Below are positions 1 through 11,891 of a stretch of DNA of 64,000 nucleotides, piece after piece. Made by a program: the position numbers and the translations under genes. Under the pieces are notes generated by a model. That model was not told the origin of the DNA and searched no databases. It was given only the letters and a program-made list of their open reading frames with translations. Source of the stretch: Aromatoleum petrolei. Its GTDB lineage: Bacteria; Pseudomonadota; Gammaproteobacteria; Burkholderiales; Rhodocyclaceae. The DNA lies in the NCBI RefSeq assembly GCF_017894385.1, contig NZ_CP059560.1, forward strand, positions 1,798,001-1,862,000, read 5' to 3'. The number at the start of each line of letters is the position of its first letter. Position 1 is the first letter of the stretch.

Positions 1-1
1 G

Positions 2-202
2 CCGGTCGTTGCCCTGCTCGCGTCAGTCGCCACCGCGGCCGTGCTGTGGGCGACACTGCGTCTCGCGCTCGTGCGCCAGCGCCTGGCCACGCCGCGCGTC
101 GAGCGCATCTTCACCCGCTTCATGGGCCTGATCCTGGTGGCCATCGGTTTCCAGATCGGCATGTTGGGCATCCGCGATTTCTTCGGCCTGGGCGGCGCCT
201 GA
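2..202 (+). CDS. MarC-family integral membrane protein, C-terminal part
   Basis: Only the last 66 codons lie in the window; the gene begins before position 1. The reading frame starts at base 2 and ends at a TGA at 200-202. The visible part has a hydrophobic segment, a basic loop (RQRLATPRVERIF) and a final hydrophobic helix (GLILVAIGFQIGMLGI). This matches the C-terminal end of MarC/UPF0056 six-helix inner-membrane proteins, whose function is poorly defined. The family name rests on this short tail, so the assignment is moderate. Confidence 0.6.
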   Translation, partial: PVVALLASVATAAVLWATLRLALVRQRLATPRVERIFTRFMGLILVAIGFQIGMLGIRDFFGLGGA

Positions 203-223
203 GCGAGACGAAGAAACAACCAG

Positions 224-283
224 CGTCCGCCCTGAGCCTGTCGAAGGGCACTAGCACGGCCTCAACAGGCTCACGGCGCACGG
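224..283. repeat. REP-like inverted repeat between the MarC-family gene and the DUF2322 gene
   Basis: Two imperfect 19-bp arms face each other: CGTCCGCCCTGAGCCTGTC at the left and the reverse complement of CGTGCGCCGTGAGCCTGTT at the right, with three mismatches and about 22 bases between them. The left arm with the following GAAGGGC resembles the short palindromic elements scattered between genes in many beta- and gammaproteobacterial chromosomes. It lies between convergent genes, where it could act as a transcript-end hairpin. Confidence 0.6.
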
Positions 284-299
284 AGTACCAACTTCCGGT

Positions 300-617
300 T
301 CAGACCGCGAACACCTGCTTCACCCGCAGCACCTCGCCGCGCTCGATGACCCCGGTCAGCCGGTCGATGTTCGGATGCTTGCCCGGATTCAGGCGCGCGT
401 CCTCTGCGTGCTCCGCGTACAACTCCAGTCCCTTCTTCGCCGCTTCGCCGTTGATCGAGCCATAGAGCTGGGCGAGGTGGTTGTACACCGCCAGGGAGCC
501 GGCCTGCCCCGGCTTGTTCTCGATGGTGGCGACGGTCGCGCCCTCCGCATCGAGAAGATTGAGGGCCGCGAGGTGCGACACCTTGGGCAGTTGCTTGAGA
601 TTGTCGGCAAACGCCAT
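300..617 (-). CDS. DUF2322 family protein
   Basis: A 105-residue soluble protein with no signal peptide or membrane segment. The sequence (NLKQLPKVSHLAAL near the start, NPGKHPNIDRL near the end) resembles the small betaproteobacterial family DUF2322, whose function is unknown. The ATG at 615-617 was chosen because a purine-rich GGAAACAGGA precedes it closely and the family begins at this point; an upstream in-frame extension into purB would be spurious. It lies 89 bases downstream of purB on the same strand and may be co-transcribed with it. Confidence 0.75.
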   Translation of the reverse strand: MAFADNLKQLPKVSHLAALNLLDAEGATVATIENKPGQAGSLAVYNHLAQLYGSINGEAAKKGLELYAEHAEDARLNPGKHPNIDRLTGVIERGEVLRVKQVFAV

Positions 618-706
618 TCCTGTTTCCTTTCGAATGTTGCAATGGAAACGCCACCCGCAGGTGGCGTTCGTCGTCGCAGCCCGTGCCGGCCGCAGCCGGC
701 CCACGC

Positions 707-2179
<1,473 letters not shown>

Positions 2180-2182
2180 TCA

Positions 2183-2566
2183 ATGAGCCAATCGGAAAAA
2201 TACCGGATCAAGGTGAGCGCGGTAGCGGAATACGTGCCCGGTCAATCAGCGCCGGAAGAAGACCGCTACGTGTTCGCCTACCACATCACGATCACCAACG
2301 TCGGCACGGTCGGCGCACAACTTCTGAGCCGTCACTGGATCATCACCGACGGTGCCGGCAAGGTGCAGGAAGTGCGCGGCCAGGGCGTGATCGGCGAACA
2401 GCCGGCGCTCGCCCCCGGAGAGCAGTTCAGCTATTCGAGCGGCTCGGTACTGGAAACCCCGGTCGGGACCATGCAGGGCAGCTACCAGATGGTCGCCGCG
2501 GACGGACACCGCTTCGACGCCGAGATCCCGGCCTTCGTGCTCGCGATGCCGCGCGTCTTGCACTGA
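2183..2566 (+). CDS. apaG: ApaG domain protein (Co2+/Mg2+ efflux-associated family)
   Basis: A 127-residue protein matching ApaG along its full length. It has an all-beta, fibronectin-III-like fold with the conserved GxGxxG loop (GQGVIG, residues 67-72) followed by EQPxLxPGExF. In enterobacteria apaG sits beside apaH, and mutants have a cobalt-resistance phenotype; the biochemical role is unsettled. Here it is separated from apaH (44.7 kb) and diverges from purB. The ATG at 2183 is the only start that gives the family N-terminus. Confidence 0.95.
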   Translation: MSQSEKYRIKVSAVAEYVPGQSAPEEDRYVFAYHITITNVGTVGAQLLSRHWIITDGAGKVQEVRGQGVIGEQPALAPGEQFSYSSGSVLETPVGTMQGSYQMVAADGHRFDAEIPAFVLAMPRVLH

Positions 2567-2575
2567 GACGCCGCA

Positions 2576-4162
2576 CTACGCCGCGGCGCCCTCCTGAAGC
2601 AGACGCGCCGGCAGGACGACCTGCACCGCAGTGCCCTTGCCGGGCTCCGATTCCACCCGGACGTGACCGTCGTACAAGTGGGTCATGGTGTGCACGACCG
2701 CGAGCCCCATGCCGGTACCCTGCCCGACATCCTTAGTGGTGAAGAAGGGTTCGAACAGTTTTTCGCGGTGCTCGGGCGCAATGCCGACACCGACGTCGGT
2801 GACCGTGATTGCGACATACTCCCCACGGAACTCGTGGCCGCAGGAATCGCAACGCTGCGCGTCGCCAATGGACACGCGGCGAGCCGTCAGCCGGATGGTG
2901 CCGATGCCCGCGATCGCGTCGCGCGCATTGATCAGCAGGTTCATCATGATTTGATGGAGGTGCGCCGGATCGACGGCCAGGCGCGGCAGGCCGGCATCGA
3001 TGTCGGCAACCACCGCGAGCGTGTCCGGAAGAGTCGCGCGCAGCAGACCGACGGCCTCGCGACCGATCGCGGCAAGTGCGGCGCTGCCCGGCTGCACCGC
3101 GCCGCCGCGGCGGAAGCTGAGCAACTGCTGGATCAGTTCGCGCGCGCGCTGACCGGCGGCGCGGATCTCGTCGATGTACTTCAGTGCGCGTGCGCCGCCA
3201 CCGTCCTGTTTCAGCTGCGTGGCCGCCAGTTGCGAATAGCCGAGGATGGCGGCGAGTACGTTGTTGAAGTCGTGCGCGATGCCACCGGCCAGCGTGGCGA
3301 CAAGCTCCATGCGCTCGAGCCGCGCAACGCGCTCGAACAGTTCGTGCCGTCTGCGCTCGTCCTCGCGCAGCTGCGTAATGTCCTCCTTCAGTGCGACGAA
3401 ATGCCGCACTTCTCCGCTCTCGTCGCGCACTGGCGACACGGAGACCGCTTCGCGGATCAGCCGACCGTCGCGGCTGCGATTCGACATCTCGCCGCGCCAG
3501 GTCTCGCCCGCGAGAATCGTCCGCCACAGTCCCGCATACTCCGCATCGGTCGTTTCGCCCGACTTGAAGATGCTCGGCCGCGCCCCGATGAGCTCTTCCT
3601 CCGAATAGCCATAGGCCTTGCAGCAGGCGGGATTGACGTATTCGATACACCCCGCGCTGTCGGTGATGATGACCGAACAGCCGGACTGTGCGATCGCTTC
3701 GGCAAGCGTACGGTTGCGCGCCTCGCTCGCCCGTAGCGCATCCTCCGCGCGCTTGATCGGCGTGATGTCGGCGAAGCTCGTGATCACCGAGGAGATGCGC
3801 CCGGCGGAATCGGCGATCGGCTGGCTATTGACCTGGATCCACACCGGATCCCGTCCCGGATGGGCAATGCCCATCACGACGCCACGCTGCGGCAGGCCCG
3901 TACGCAGCGTGACCATCGCCGGATGTTGATCCGGCGGGCAGGAGGACCCGTCCTCGTTCAGGAAGTCGACCGGCAGGTTCTCGGGCGTATGCCCTTCGAG
4001 CTCCGCCGCCGACAGACCGTAGATCTGCTGTGCCGTGCGGTTGCATGCAGTGATGCGCCCTGCACCGTCACGCACGACAACCCCTTCGAGCATGATGTCG
4101 AACAGGGGCGAGAGGCCTTCCTGACCCTGCAATTCGCGCTTTGACTGCTGATTGTCTGCCAT
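2576..4162 (-). CDS. PAS-PAS sensor histidine kinase (orphan)
   Basis: A 528-residue, apparently cytosolic kinase with no membrane segment. Two PAS domains occupy about residues 20-135 and 150-265. A dimerisation/phosphoacceptor helix follows with the GGIAHDFNN motif (His297), then a HATPase domain with N box (NLLINARDA), G1 (DVGVGI), F box (EPFFTTK) and G2 (GTGMGL). A CDSCG pair (Cys438, Cys441) sits between the N and G1 boxes and could bind a metal or respond to redox. No response regulator is adjacent, so the partner is unknown. It is downstream of argJ but has its own perfect TATAAT hexamer. Confidence 0.93.
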   Translation of the reverse strand: MADNQQSKRELQGQEGLSPLFDIMLEGVVVRDGAGRITACNRTAQQIYGLSAAELEGHTPENLPVDFLNEDGSSCPPDQHPAMVTLRTGLPQRGVVMGIAHPGRDPVWIQVNSQPIADSAGRISSVITSFADITPIKRAEDALRASEARNRTLAEAIAQSGCSVIITDSAGCIEYVNPACCKAYGYSEEELIGARPSIFKSGETTDAEYAGLWRTILAGETWRGEMSNRSRDGRLIREAVSVSPVRDESGEVRHFVALKEDITQLREDERRRHELFERVARLERMELVATLAGGIAHDFNNVLAAILGYSQLAATQLKQDGGGARALKYIDEIRAAGQRARELIQQLLSFRRGGAVQPGSAALAAIGREAVGLLRATLPDTLAVVADIDAGLPRLAVDPAHLHQIMMNLLINARDAIAGIGTIRLTARRVSIGDAQRCDSCGHEFRGEYVAITVTDVGVGIAPEHREKLFEPFFTTKDVGQGTGMGLAVVHTMTHLYDGHVRVESEPGKGTAVQVVLPARLLQEGAAA

Positions 4163-4189
4163 CTTGGTCCGGGAAGAGCCGCTCTCCGG

Positions 4190-4195
4190 ATTATA
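4190..4195 (-). promoter_or_regulatory. Probable -10 box of the histidine kinase gene
   Basis: The minus strand reads TATAAT here, 28 bases upstream of the kinase start and downstream of the argJ stop codon. The hexamer at the expected -35 distance (TGGCCG, 17-bp spacer) is weak. The prediction rests on the perfect -10 alone. Confidence 0.5.
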
Positions 4196-4232
4196 CGTTC
4201 AGCATAGGAATGCGGCCAGTGCGCGATTCGCG

Positions 4233-5471
4233 TCAGCTACGATAGTCAGCGTTGATCTTCACGTAATCGTAGGAGAAATCGCAAGTCCACACCGTGGCTC
4301 GCTCGAGGCCACGCCCGAGATCGACGCGCACGGTGATCTCGGACTCCTTCATCACGCGCGCCCCCGCCTCCTCGCGATACGTCGCTGCCCGCCCACCGTT
4401 CTCGGCCACGAGCAGCTCTTCGCTGGCACACCCCAGCCAGACGCGCAGCCCACTCACGTCGAGGTCGTCGATGCCGGCATAGCCGATCGCGGCCAGGATG
4501 CGTCCGAGGTTGGGGTCGGAAGCGAAGAAGGCGGTCTTGACCAGCGGCGAATGACCGATCGCATAGGCCACCTTGCGGCATTCCGAACGGTCCTTGCCGC
4601 CCTCGACGGCGATCGTCATGAACTTGGTCGCCCCTTCGCCGTCGCGCACAATCGCCTGGGCGAGCCGGATCGAGACGTCGACAATCGCTTCGCGCAGCGC
4701 GCGGAAGTCTTCGCCCAGCGGATCGTTGATCTCGGGGTTGCCCGCTTTGCCGGTCGCGATGATGATGAAGGAGTCATTGGTCGAGGTATCGCCATCGACG
4801 GTGATGCTATTGAACGACAGGTCTGCAGCCTCACGCGCGAGTGCGTCGAGCAGCGGCTGCGAGATCGCTGCGTCGCAGGCGAGGAAGCCGAGCATCGTCG
4901 CCATGTTCGGCTTGATCATGCCCGCACCCTTGCTGATGCCCGTCAGCGTGACCGTGCGCCCCGCGATCGTCACTTGGCGCGACAGCGCCTTGGCGATGGT
5001 GTCGGTTGTCATGATCGCATGCGCGGCATCGAACCATCCGTCGGCGCACAGGTTGGCCTGAGCGGCGGGAAGCCCGGCCACCAGACGATCGACGGGTAGC
5101 GGCTCGAGGATCACACCCGTCGAAAACGGCAGGACCTGCTCGGGCGCGACGCCGAACAACGCGGCGACGGCCGCGCAGGTCGTCTTGGCATTCGCGAGCC
5201 CCGCCTCGCCCGTTCCCGCGTTTGCGACGCCGGTGTTGATCACGAGCGCGCGGATGTCGCCGCCCGGAAGGTGGTCCTTGCACACCTGCACGGGTGCGGC
5301 GCAGAATCGGTTGAGCGTGAACACCCCTGCCACACGGCTGCCGGGCGCCACTTCGATGAGGGTCAGATCGCGACGGTTCTGCTTGCGGATCGCGGCTTCG
5401 GCAACCCCGAGGCGGACGCCTGCGACCGGGCGCAGTTCCGAGGCAACCGGGGTGGAGAGGTTAACGGGCAT
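4233..5471 (-). CDS. argJ: Bifunctional ornithine acetyltransferase / N-acetylglutamate synthase
   Basis: ArgJ recycles the acetyl group from N-acetylornithine to glutamate in the cyclic arginine pathway and can also use acetyl-CoA. The 412-residue protein carries the self-cleavage site PNMATMLGF, where the Thr after Ala becomes the N-terminal nucleophile of the beta chain. KGAGMIKP precedes it and the C-terminus ends with the [15 protein letters not shown] block typical of the family. The start [10 protein letters not shown] was chosen because the extra 16 residues upstream are not family-like. A GGCGGC/GCCGCC hairpin (5494-5509) lies in the leader and could modestly affect expression. Confidence 0.96.
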   Translation of the reverse strand: MPVNLSTPVASELRPVAGVRLGVAEAAIRKQNRRDLTLIEVAPGSRVAGVFTLNRFCAAPVQVCKDHLPGGDIRALVINTGVANAGTGEAGLANAKTTCAAVAALFGVAPEQVLPFSTGVILEPLPVDRLVAGLPAAQANLCADGWFDAAHAIMTTDTIAKALSRQVTIAGRTVTLTGISKGAGMIKPNMATMLGFLACDAAISQPLLDALAREAADLSFNSITVDGDTSTNDSFIIIATGKAGNPEINDPLGEDFRALREAIVDVSIRLAQAIVRDGEGATKFMTIAVEGGKDRSECRKVAYAIGHSPLVKTAFFASDPNLGRILAAIGYAGIDDLDVSGLRVWLGCASEELLVAENGGRAATYREEAGARVMKESEITVRVDLGRGLERATVWTCDFSYDYVKINADYRS

Positions 5472-5555
5472 GACGGATCTCCATCGGGCAAAGGGCGGCG
5501 GGAGCCGCCGCGGGTTCATCGGATGTCGGCAAGCTCATTGCTGCAAGGTCATGCA

Positions 5556-7124
5556 TCATCCGTTCTGGCGTGACGACGAGGCCGCGGTGACGGCGAGCGA
5601 GACTTGCTGGGCAAACAGTTGGAAGGCTTCGAAACGTTCGTCGTCGACACCCTTTGCCGCGTGGGTGCGATCGGCGTAGAAGAGGCCGATCGGGCGTCCC
5701 TGTGCGAGGATGGGCGCAATGCAGGCATTCGCGGGATCAGCCGCAAGCTGCAGGCGATCGACGCGGATCCCGGGCGGCGTCTGGCCGGGACCGAAGCGCA
5801 TCGCGCGCGGATTGCGGAAGAATTCGTTGAACAGATCGCCAGGCGTGCCGTCGAGCGAGAAGATGAACGCCTGCCGCAATCCCTCGGCACTCCCCCCGAG
5901 TGCCGTTTTGCCGATGAGCTGCAGGCGGTTCGGCGACAGCAGCGCGAACAGCACGCGGTCAAAACCGACACCGCGATAAATGCCTTCGAGCACGAGCTGC
6001 AGGATTTCGTTGAGATTCGCCCCCGCCGCAATGCGGCCCGAGATCTCCCGCAGGATCCTGAGCTGGAGATTGGGGTCGGGCTCCATCGAGGGAGCCTCGG
6101 CCATTTCCGTTTCGGCGGGTTCCACGACGCCTGCGGCGGGAGTCGGCCGCGGAATCAGTTCGCCCACCTCGGCAGCGCCGAAATAACCCGCGATGCGCGC
6201 CGCCTCGACACTGTTGATGGCGAGTTCCTCGCGCATCGCCTCGGACGAAATCCCGGCGAAGGTCGCCAAGCCGCGCACGAGCTTGTCCAGCCCGGGGGTA
6301 TCCCACCCGTTCTCGACCTCCGCCGCGAAGCGGTGGGCGAAGTGGATGGCCTGCTCGGGCACGCCCGCGCGGGCGCTGCCATCGAGCACGGACTGGAGCA
6401 ATGAGCCCAGCTTCCACTCGCGCGCCAGCCCCTGCGAGAGCTGCCGCAAGCGGAAGCCGAGCACGCTCATCTGGGCCTCGTCATCCGACTGGCCGGCGGC
6501 AAGGGCCTCGTCCAGCCGCTGCGCAAGTTTGCCGCCGAAACACCAGAAGGCCATCTCGCCGACCCGCGACAACAGTGCGGCAATGAACACCTCTTCGGAG
6601 CGTCCGTCGCGTCGCAGGGCCGCCAAGGCGCGCGCCTGCACCGCGGCATGGAACACACGCGCCATCTCGGCCACAACACGCTGTCGGATGCCGCCCGTCA
6701 AGAGGGCGTCGATCACGCGGATCGCGATCGCTATTTCAGCGACGGCATTGAAGCCGAGCACGACGATGGCGCGGCTGATGGTGCTCACCGCCTGGCGCGA
6801 GGGGTTGTACAGGACGCTGTTGGCGAGCTTGAGCACCTTCGCGGTCATTGCCGCGTCCTGCAGAATGGCCTGAGCAAGCTTGCCGGTCGGGGATTTTTCA
6901 TCCTCGGTGACGGCGTGAATCAGCGCTACCGTTGCACCGAGAGCGGGCATCTCCTGATCGCGGATGAACGCGACCCACTCCCCGAGGCCGCGCGGCTCGC
7001 GCCCCGCCGGCCCGGCCGCCTCCTCCGGAACGCCGAGGCGCAGCTCCGGAAACAGGATGGACTCACCGGAGCACCTGCCCTTGGGATCAGTCGGCCCGGT
7101 CATGCGCGTAAAAGCCGCATGCAA
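5556..7124 (-). CDS. HDOD domain protein with C-terminal GAF domain
   Basis: A 522-residue cytosolic protein. About residues 45-245 form an HDOD domain, an HD-related output domain without the catalytic HD residues, with the typical PALGATV start and the KVLKLANSVLY segment. About residues 355-515 look like a GAF domain (LNEILQLVLEGIYRGVGFDR, later RPIGLFYADR). HDOD-GAF proteins are thought to be signalling scaffolds tied to motility, attachment or c-di-GMP; the substrate and partner are unknown here. The start is uncertain between ATGs at 7124 and 7103, neither with a clear Shine-Dalgarno site. Confidence 0.85.
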   Translation of the reverse strand: MHAAFTRMTGPTDPKGRCSGESILFPELRLGVPEEAAGPAGREPRGLGEWVAFIRDQEMPALGATVALIHAVTEDEKSPTGKLAQAILQDAAMTAKVLKLANSVLYNPSRQAVSTISRAIVVLGFNAVAEIAIAIRVIDALLTGGIRQRVVAEMARVFHAAVQARALAALRRDGRSEEVFIAALLSRVGEMAFWCFGGKLAQRLDEALAAGQSDDEAQMSVLGFRLRQLSQGLAREWKLGSLLQSVLDGSARAGVPEQAIHFAHRFAAEVENGWDTPGLDKLVRGLATFAGISSEAMREELAINSVEAARIAGYFGAAEVGELIPRPTPAAGVVEPAETEMAEAPSMEPDPNLQLRILREISGRIAAGANLNEILQLVLEGIYRGVGFDRVLFALLSPNRLQLIGKTALGGSAEGLRQAFIFSLDGTPGDLFNEFFRNPRAMRFGPGQTPPGIRVDRLQLAADPANACIAPILAQGRPIGLFYADRTHAAKGVDDERFEAFQLFAQQVSLAVTAASSSRQNG

Positions 7125-7192
7125 AGCCAGGAACGGCCCGCTCGGGGCCGTTCAGGGACGCGGCGGGAAAGCGTCTGACCGCCCATCCTGCC

Positions 7193-9916
<2,724 letters not shown>

Positions 9917-9952
9917 GTGGGTATCTGGTGGGACCGATTCGGCAAAGCGGGA

Positions 9953-9961
9953 AGTTTAGCA
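9953..9961 (-). promoter_or_regulatory. Extended -10 promoter element of secA
   Basis: The minus strand reads TGCTAAACT, which fits an extended -10 (TGn plus a TATAAT-like hexamer with four of six matches), 37 bases upstream of the secA start. The same nine bases occur upstream of lpxC. No good -35 is visible. Confidence 0.4.
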
Positions 9962-10083
9962 TGCCGGCCGCAAGCCCCCGCAGGGGATGCGGCGACCACC
10001 CGCCTGATCAGCCGGGAACATCGCGCTTGCGGCCCGGGCACGTGCGACCTACCATCAGGGCGCACTCCGACTACGGCATCACC

Positions 10084-10518
10084 ATGACCCAGCTCATCCA
10101 GCGCTTCCTGGGCACCGGCGACGCGCTCGCTCGCCTGAAGGACCACGCGGCGCGCCTGATGCGCCTGCAGACGCTGCTCCAGCAGCACCTCCCGCCCGCG
10201 CTCTCGTCGGCCTGCTCGGTCGCCAACCTGAAGGGCGACACGCTGGTCCTGCTCGCCAATGGGGGCGCTGCGGCCGCGCGCCTCAAACAGATCGCACCGT
10301 CACTGGTGGAGCAGTTTGCAGCGGCAGGGCTGCCGATCAAGACTGTGCAGGTGAAGGTGAAGGTGCTGGAGACGCGCGAGGAGCGGCGCCCGCCGCCGCA
10401 ACGCACGATCTCCGAAGGCGGCAGCCGCAGCATCGAGGATTTTTCGGCGACGCTCCCGGCCGATTCGCCGCTGCGCGAGTCGCTCGAGCGCCTGGTGCGG
10501 CGCAGCCGCCGCGACTGA
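10084..10518 (+). CDS. dciA: DciA-type (DUF721) helicase-loading protein
   Basis: A 144-residue basic protein with a DUF721/DciA core: LLQQHLPPAL, then a KGDTLVLLANGGAAAARLKQIAPSLV-like segment of the KH-like fold, then a proline/arginine-rich tail. DciA is the ancestral loader of the replicative helicase DnaB in bacteria lacking DnaC or DnaI. Its position between secA and lpxC is conserved in many proteobacteria. The ATG at 10084 follows ACTACGGCATCACC; the upstream extension has no family similarity. A GC hairpin ends the gene. Confidence 0.85.
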   Translation: MTQLIQRFLGTGDALARLKDHAARLMRLQTLLQQHLPPALSSACSVANLKGDTLVLLANGGAAAARLKQIAPSLVEQFAAAGLPIKTVQVKVKVLETREERRPPPQRTISEGGSRSIEDFSATLPADSPLRESLERLVRRSRRD

Positions 10519-10536
10519 CTTTCGTCCAGACAATCA

Positions 10537-10557
10537 CGCGCGCCGTTGAGGCGCGCG
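10537..10557. terminator. GC-rich hairpin between convergent genes
   Basis: CGCGCGCC and GGCGCGCG form a perfect 8-bp stem with a GTTGA loop, 19 bases after the dciA stop codon and facing the end of the small membrane protein gene. There is no T tract on either side, so it may act as a bidirectional transcript-end hairpin rather than a classical intrinsic terminator. Confidence 0.5.
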
Positions 10558-10565
10558 GGCGACGG

Positions 10566-10754
10566 CTACGCGAACGGGACGAACACCCGTTCGAGCGCGA
10601 ATAGTGCGAGGAACACGAACAGCACGACGATACCGGCACGGAAGCAGTTCCACGCCCACAGTCGATACCTGGGATTGCCGGTGAGCAGCCACGCGACGAG
10701 CGACCCGCCGATGCCGATCACGGCGAGGATGGCGAACAGCCGGATCACCAGCAT
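10566..10754 (-). CDS. Small two-helix membrane protein of unknown function
   Basis: A 62-residue protein with two hydrophobic segments (about residues 3-24 and 38-58) separated by a short polar, aromatic loop (GNPRYRLWAWNCFRAG). It begins 10 bases after the lpxC stop codon on the same strand, so it is likely the last gene of the cell-wall cluster transcript. Length and topology fit a small inner-membrane protein. I do not recognise a named family; the LTGNPRYRLWAW segment resembles small proteins seen next to lpxC in related bacteria. Confidence 0.65.
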   Translation of the reverse strand: MLVIRLFAILAVIGIGGSLVAWLLTGNPRYRLWAWNCFRAGIVVLFVFLALFALERVFVPFA

Positions 10755-10764
10755 CGCAGGCGAC

Positions 10765-11685
10765 TCAGGCGGCGAGCGAGAGTTCGAACTGGTGGCTGAC
10801 CGCCGCCGGGGTCGCGGCGTCCTGCTCGAACGTCACGATCTCCCAGGCGCTGCTGTCCTCGAGCAGCACGCGCAGGACCTGGTTGTTCAGCGCATGGCCG
10901 GCCTTGTGCGCGGAATAGCGGGCGAGCAGCGGATGGCCGCACACGTAGAGGTCGCCGATCGCATCCAGGACCTTGTGCTTGACGAACTCATCGACGTAAC
11001 GCAAGCCCTCGGCATTGAGCACGCGGTATTCATCCATCACGATCGCGTTATCCAGGCTGCCTCCGAGCGCGAGGCCGTTGGCACGCATGAACTCCACGTC
11101 CTGCATGAATCCGAAGGTGCGCGCGCGGGCGACGTCGCGGACATAGGAATGCTCGGCAAAATCGATGCTCACCTGCGTCGAGGTCTTGTCGATCGCGGGG
11201 TGGTTGAACACGATGGAAAAATCCAGCCGGAAGCCGTCGTAGGGCTCGAGGCGCACCCACTTGTCGTCCTCGCGATACTCGACGGCCTTCTTCACGCGCA
11301 GGAAGCGCTTGGGCGCCTGCTGCTCCTCGATGCCCGCGGACTGCAGCAGGAACACGAACGGACCCGCACTACCGTCGAGGATCGGGATTTCGGGGGCGTC
11401 GACGTCGACGTGCAGGTTGTCGATACCAAGGCCGGCAAGGGCCGACATGAGGTGTTCGATGGTGCCGACCTTGGCGCCGTCACGCTCGAGACCCGAGCAC
11501 ATGCGCGTGTCGCACACGGAATACGGGTCGGCCGGAAAATCCACGACCGGATCGAGATCGACGCGGTGGAAGACGATGCCGGTATCGGGCGCAGCCGGAC
11601 GCAGCACCAGCTGGACCTTGCGTCCGCCGTGCAGCCCGACGCCGGTGGCCTTGATGAGCGATTTAAGGGTGCGCTGCCTGATCAT
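10765..11685 (-). CDS. lpxC: UDP-3-O-acyl-N-acetylglucosamine deacetylase
   Basis: Zinc enzyme of the first committed step of lipid A synthesis. The 306-residue length is standard. Zinc ligands and catalytic residues are visible: His78 in TIEHLMSAL, and His237, Asp241 and His264 in [13 protein letters not shown] and SAHKAGH. The start [19 protein letters not shown] at 11685 is the usual LpxC N-terminus; upstream in-frame sequence is non-coding leader. It follows ftsZ as in most dcw clusters but is separated by a hairpin and its own likely promoter. Confidence 0.98.
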   Translation of the reverse strand: MIRQRTLKSLIKATGVGLHGGRKVQLVLRPAAPDTGIVFHRVDLDPVVDFPADPYSVCDTRMCSGLERDGAKVGTIEHLMSALAGLGIDNLHVDVDAPEIPILDGSAGPFVFLLQSAGIEEQQAPKRFLRVKKAVEYREDDKWVRLEPYDGFRLDFSIVFNHPAIDKTSTQVSIDFAEHSYVRDVARARTFGFMQDVEFMRANGLALGGSLDNAIVMDEYRVLNAEGLRYVDEFVKHKVLDAIGDLYVCGHPLLARYSAHKAGHALNNQVLRVLLEDSSAWEIVTFEQDAATPAAVSHQFELSLAA

Positions 11686-11710
11686 TGTTGAATTCCCGTT
11701 ACACGACAGC

Positions 11711-11719
11711 AGTTTAGCA
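11711..11719 (-). promoter_or_regulatory. Extended -10 promoter element of lpxC
   Basis: The minus strand reads TGCTAAACT, an extended -10 match identical to the one before secA, 26 bases upstream of the lpxC start and after the ftsZ terminator-like hairpin. This suggests lpxC is transcribed at least partly independently of the dcw operon. No strong -35 is seen. Confidence 0.4.
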
Positions 11720-11821
11720 CGCACAGCAACGATCACACGGTAAGCTTGGTTGCAACGCAACATGCAACACAGCGTTGCCGCGGATTGCCGTCACGCCTCC
11801 GTGCCCGGCGCGGGAACGGAA

Positions 11822-11870
11822 ACGGGCGCGTGCCGCAGACCGGAGGCGACGGTCCGCAGCACGCGCCCGT
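11822..11870 (-). terminator. Long hairpin after ftsZ
   Basis: A perfect 12-bp inverted repeat (ACGGGCGCGTGC and GCACGCGCCCGT) encloses a second inverted repeat (GCAGACC/GGTCCGC, one mismatch), giving a roughly 20-bp stem. It lies 21 bases after the ftsZ stop codon. On the minus strand it is followed by TTCCGTTCCC, only moderately T-rich. It probably ends or attenuates the dcw transcript. Confidence 0.65.
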
Positions 11871-11891
11871 TATGGGCGGAGCCGGTAATGC

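Noticed and set aside
5494..5509. Arginine-responsive attenuator before argJ
   Set aside because: There is only a 6-bp GGCGGC/GCCGCC stem and no leader peptide or alternative pairing could be recognised.
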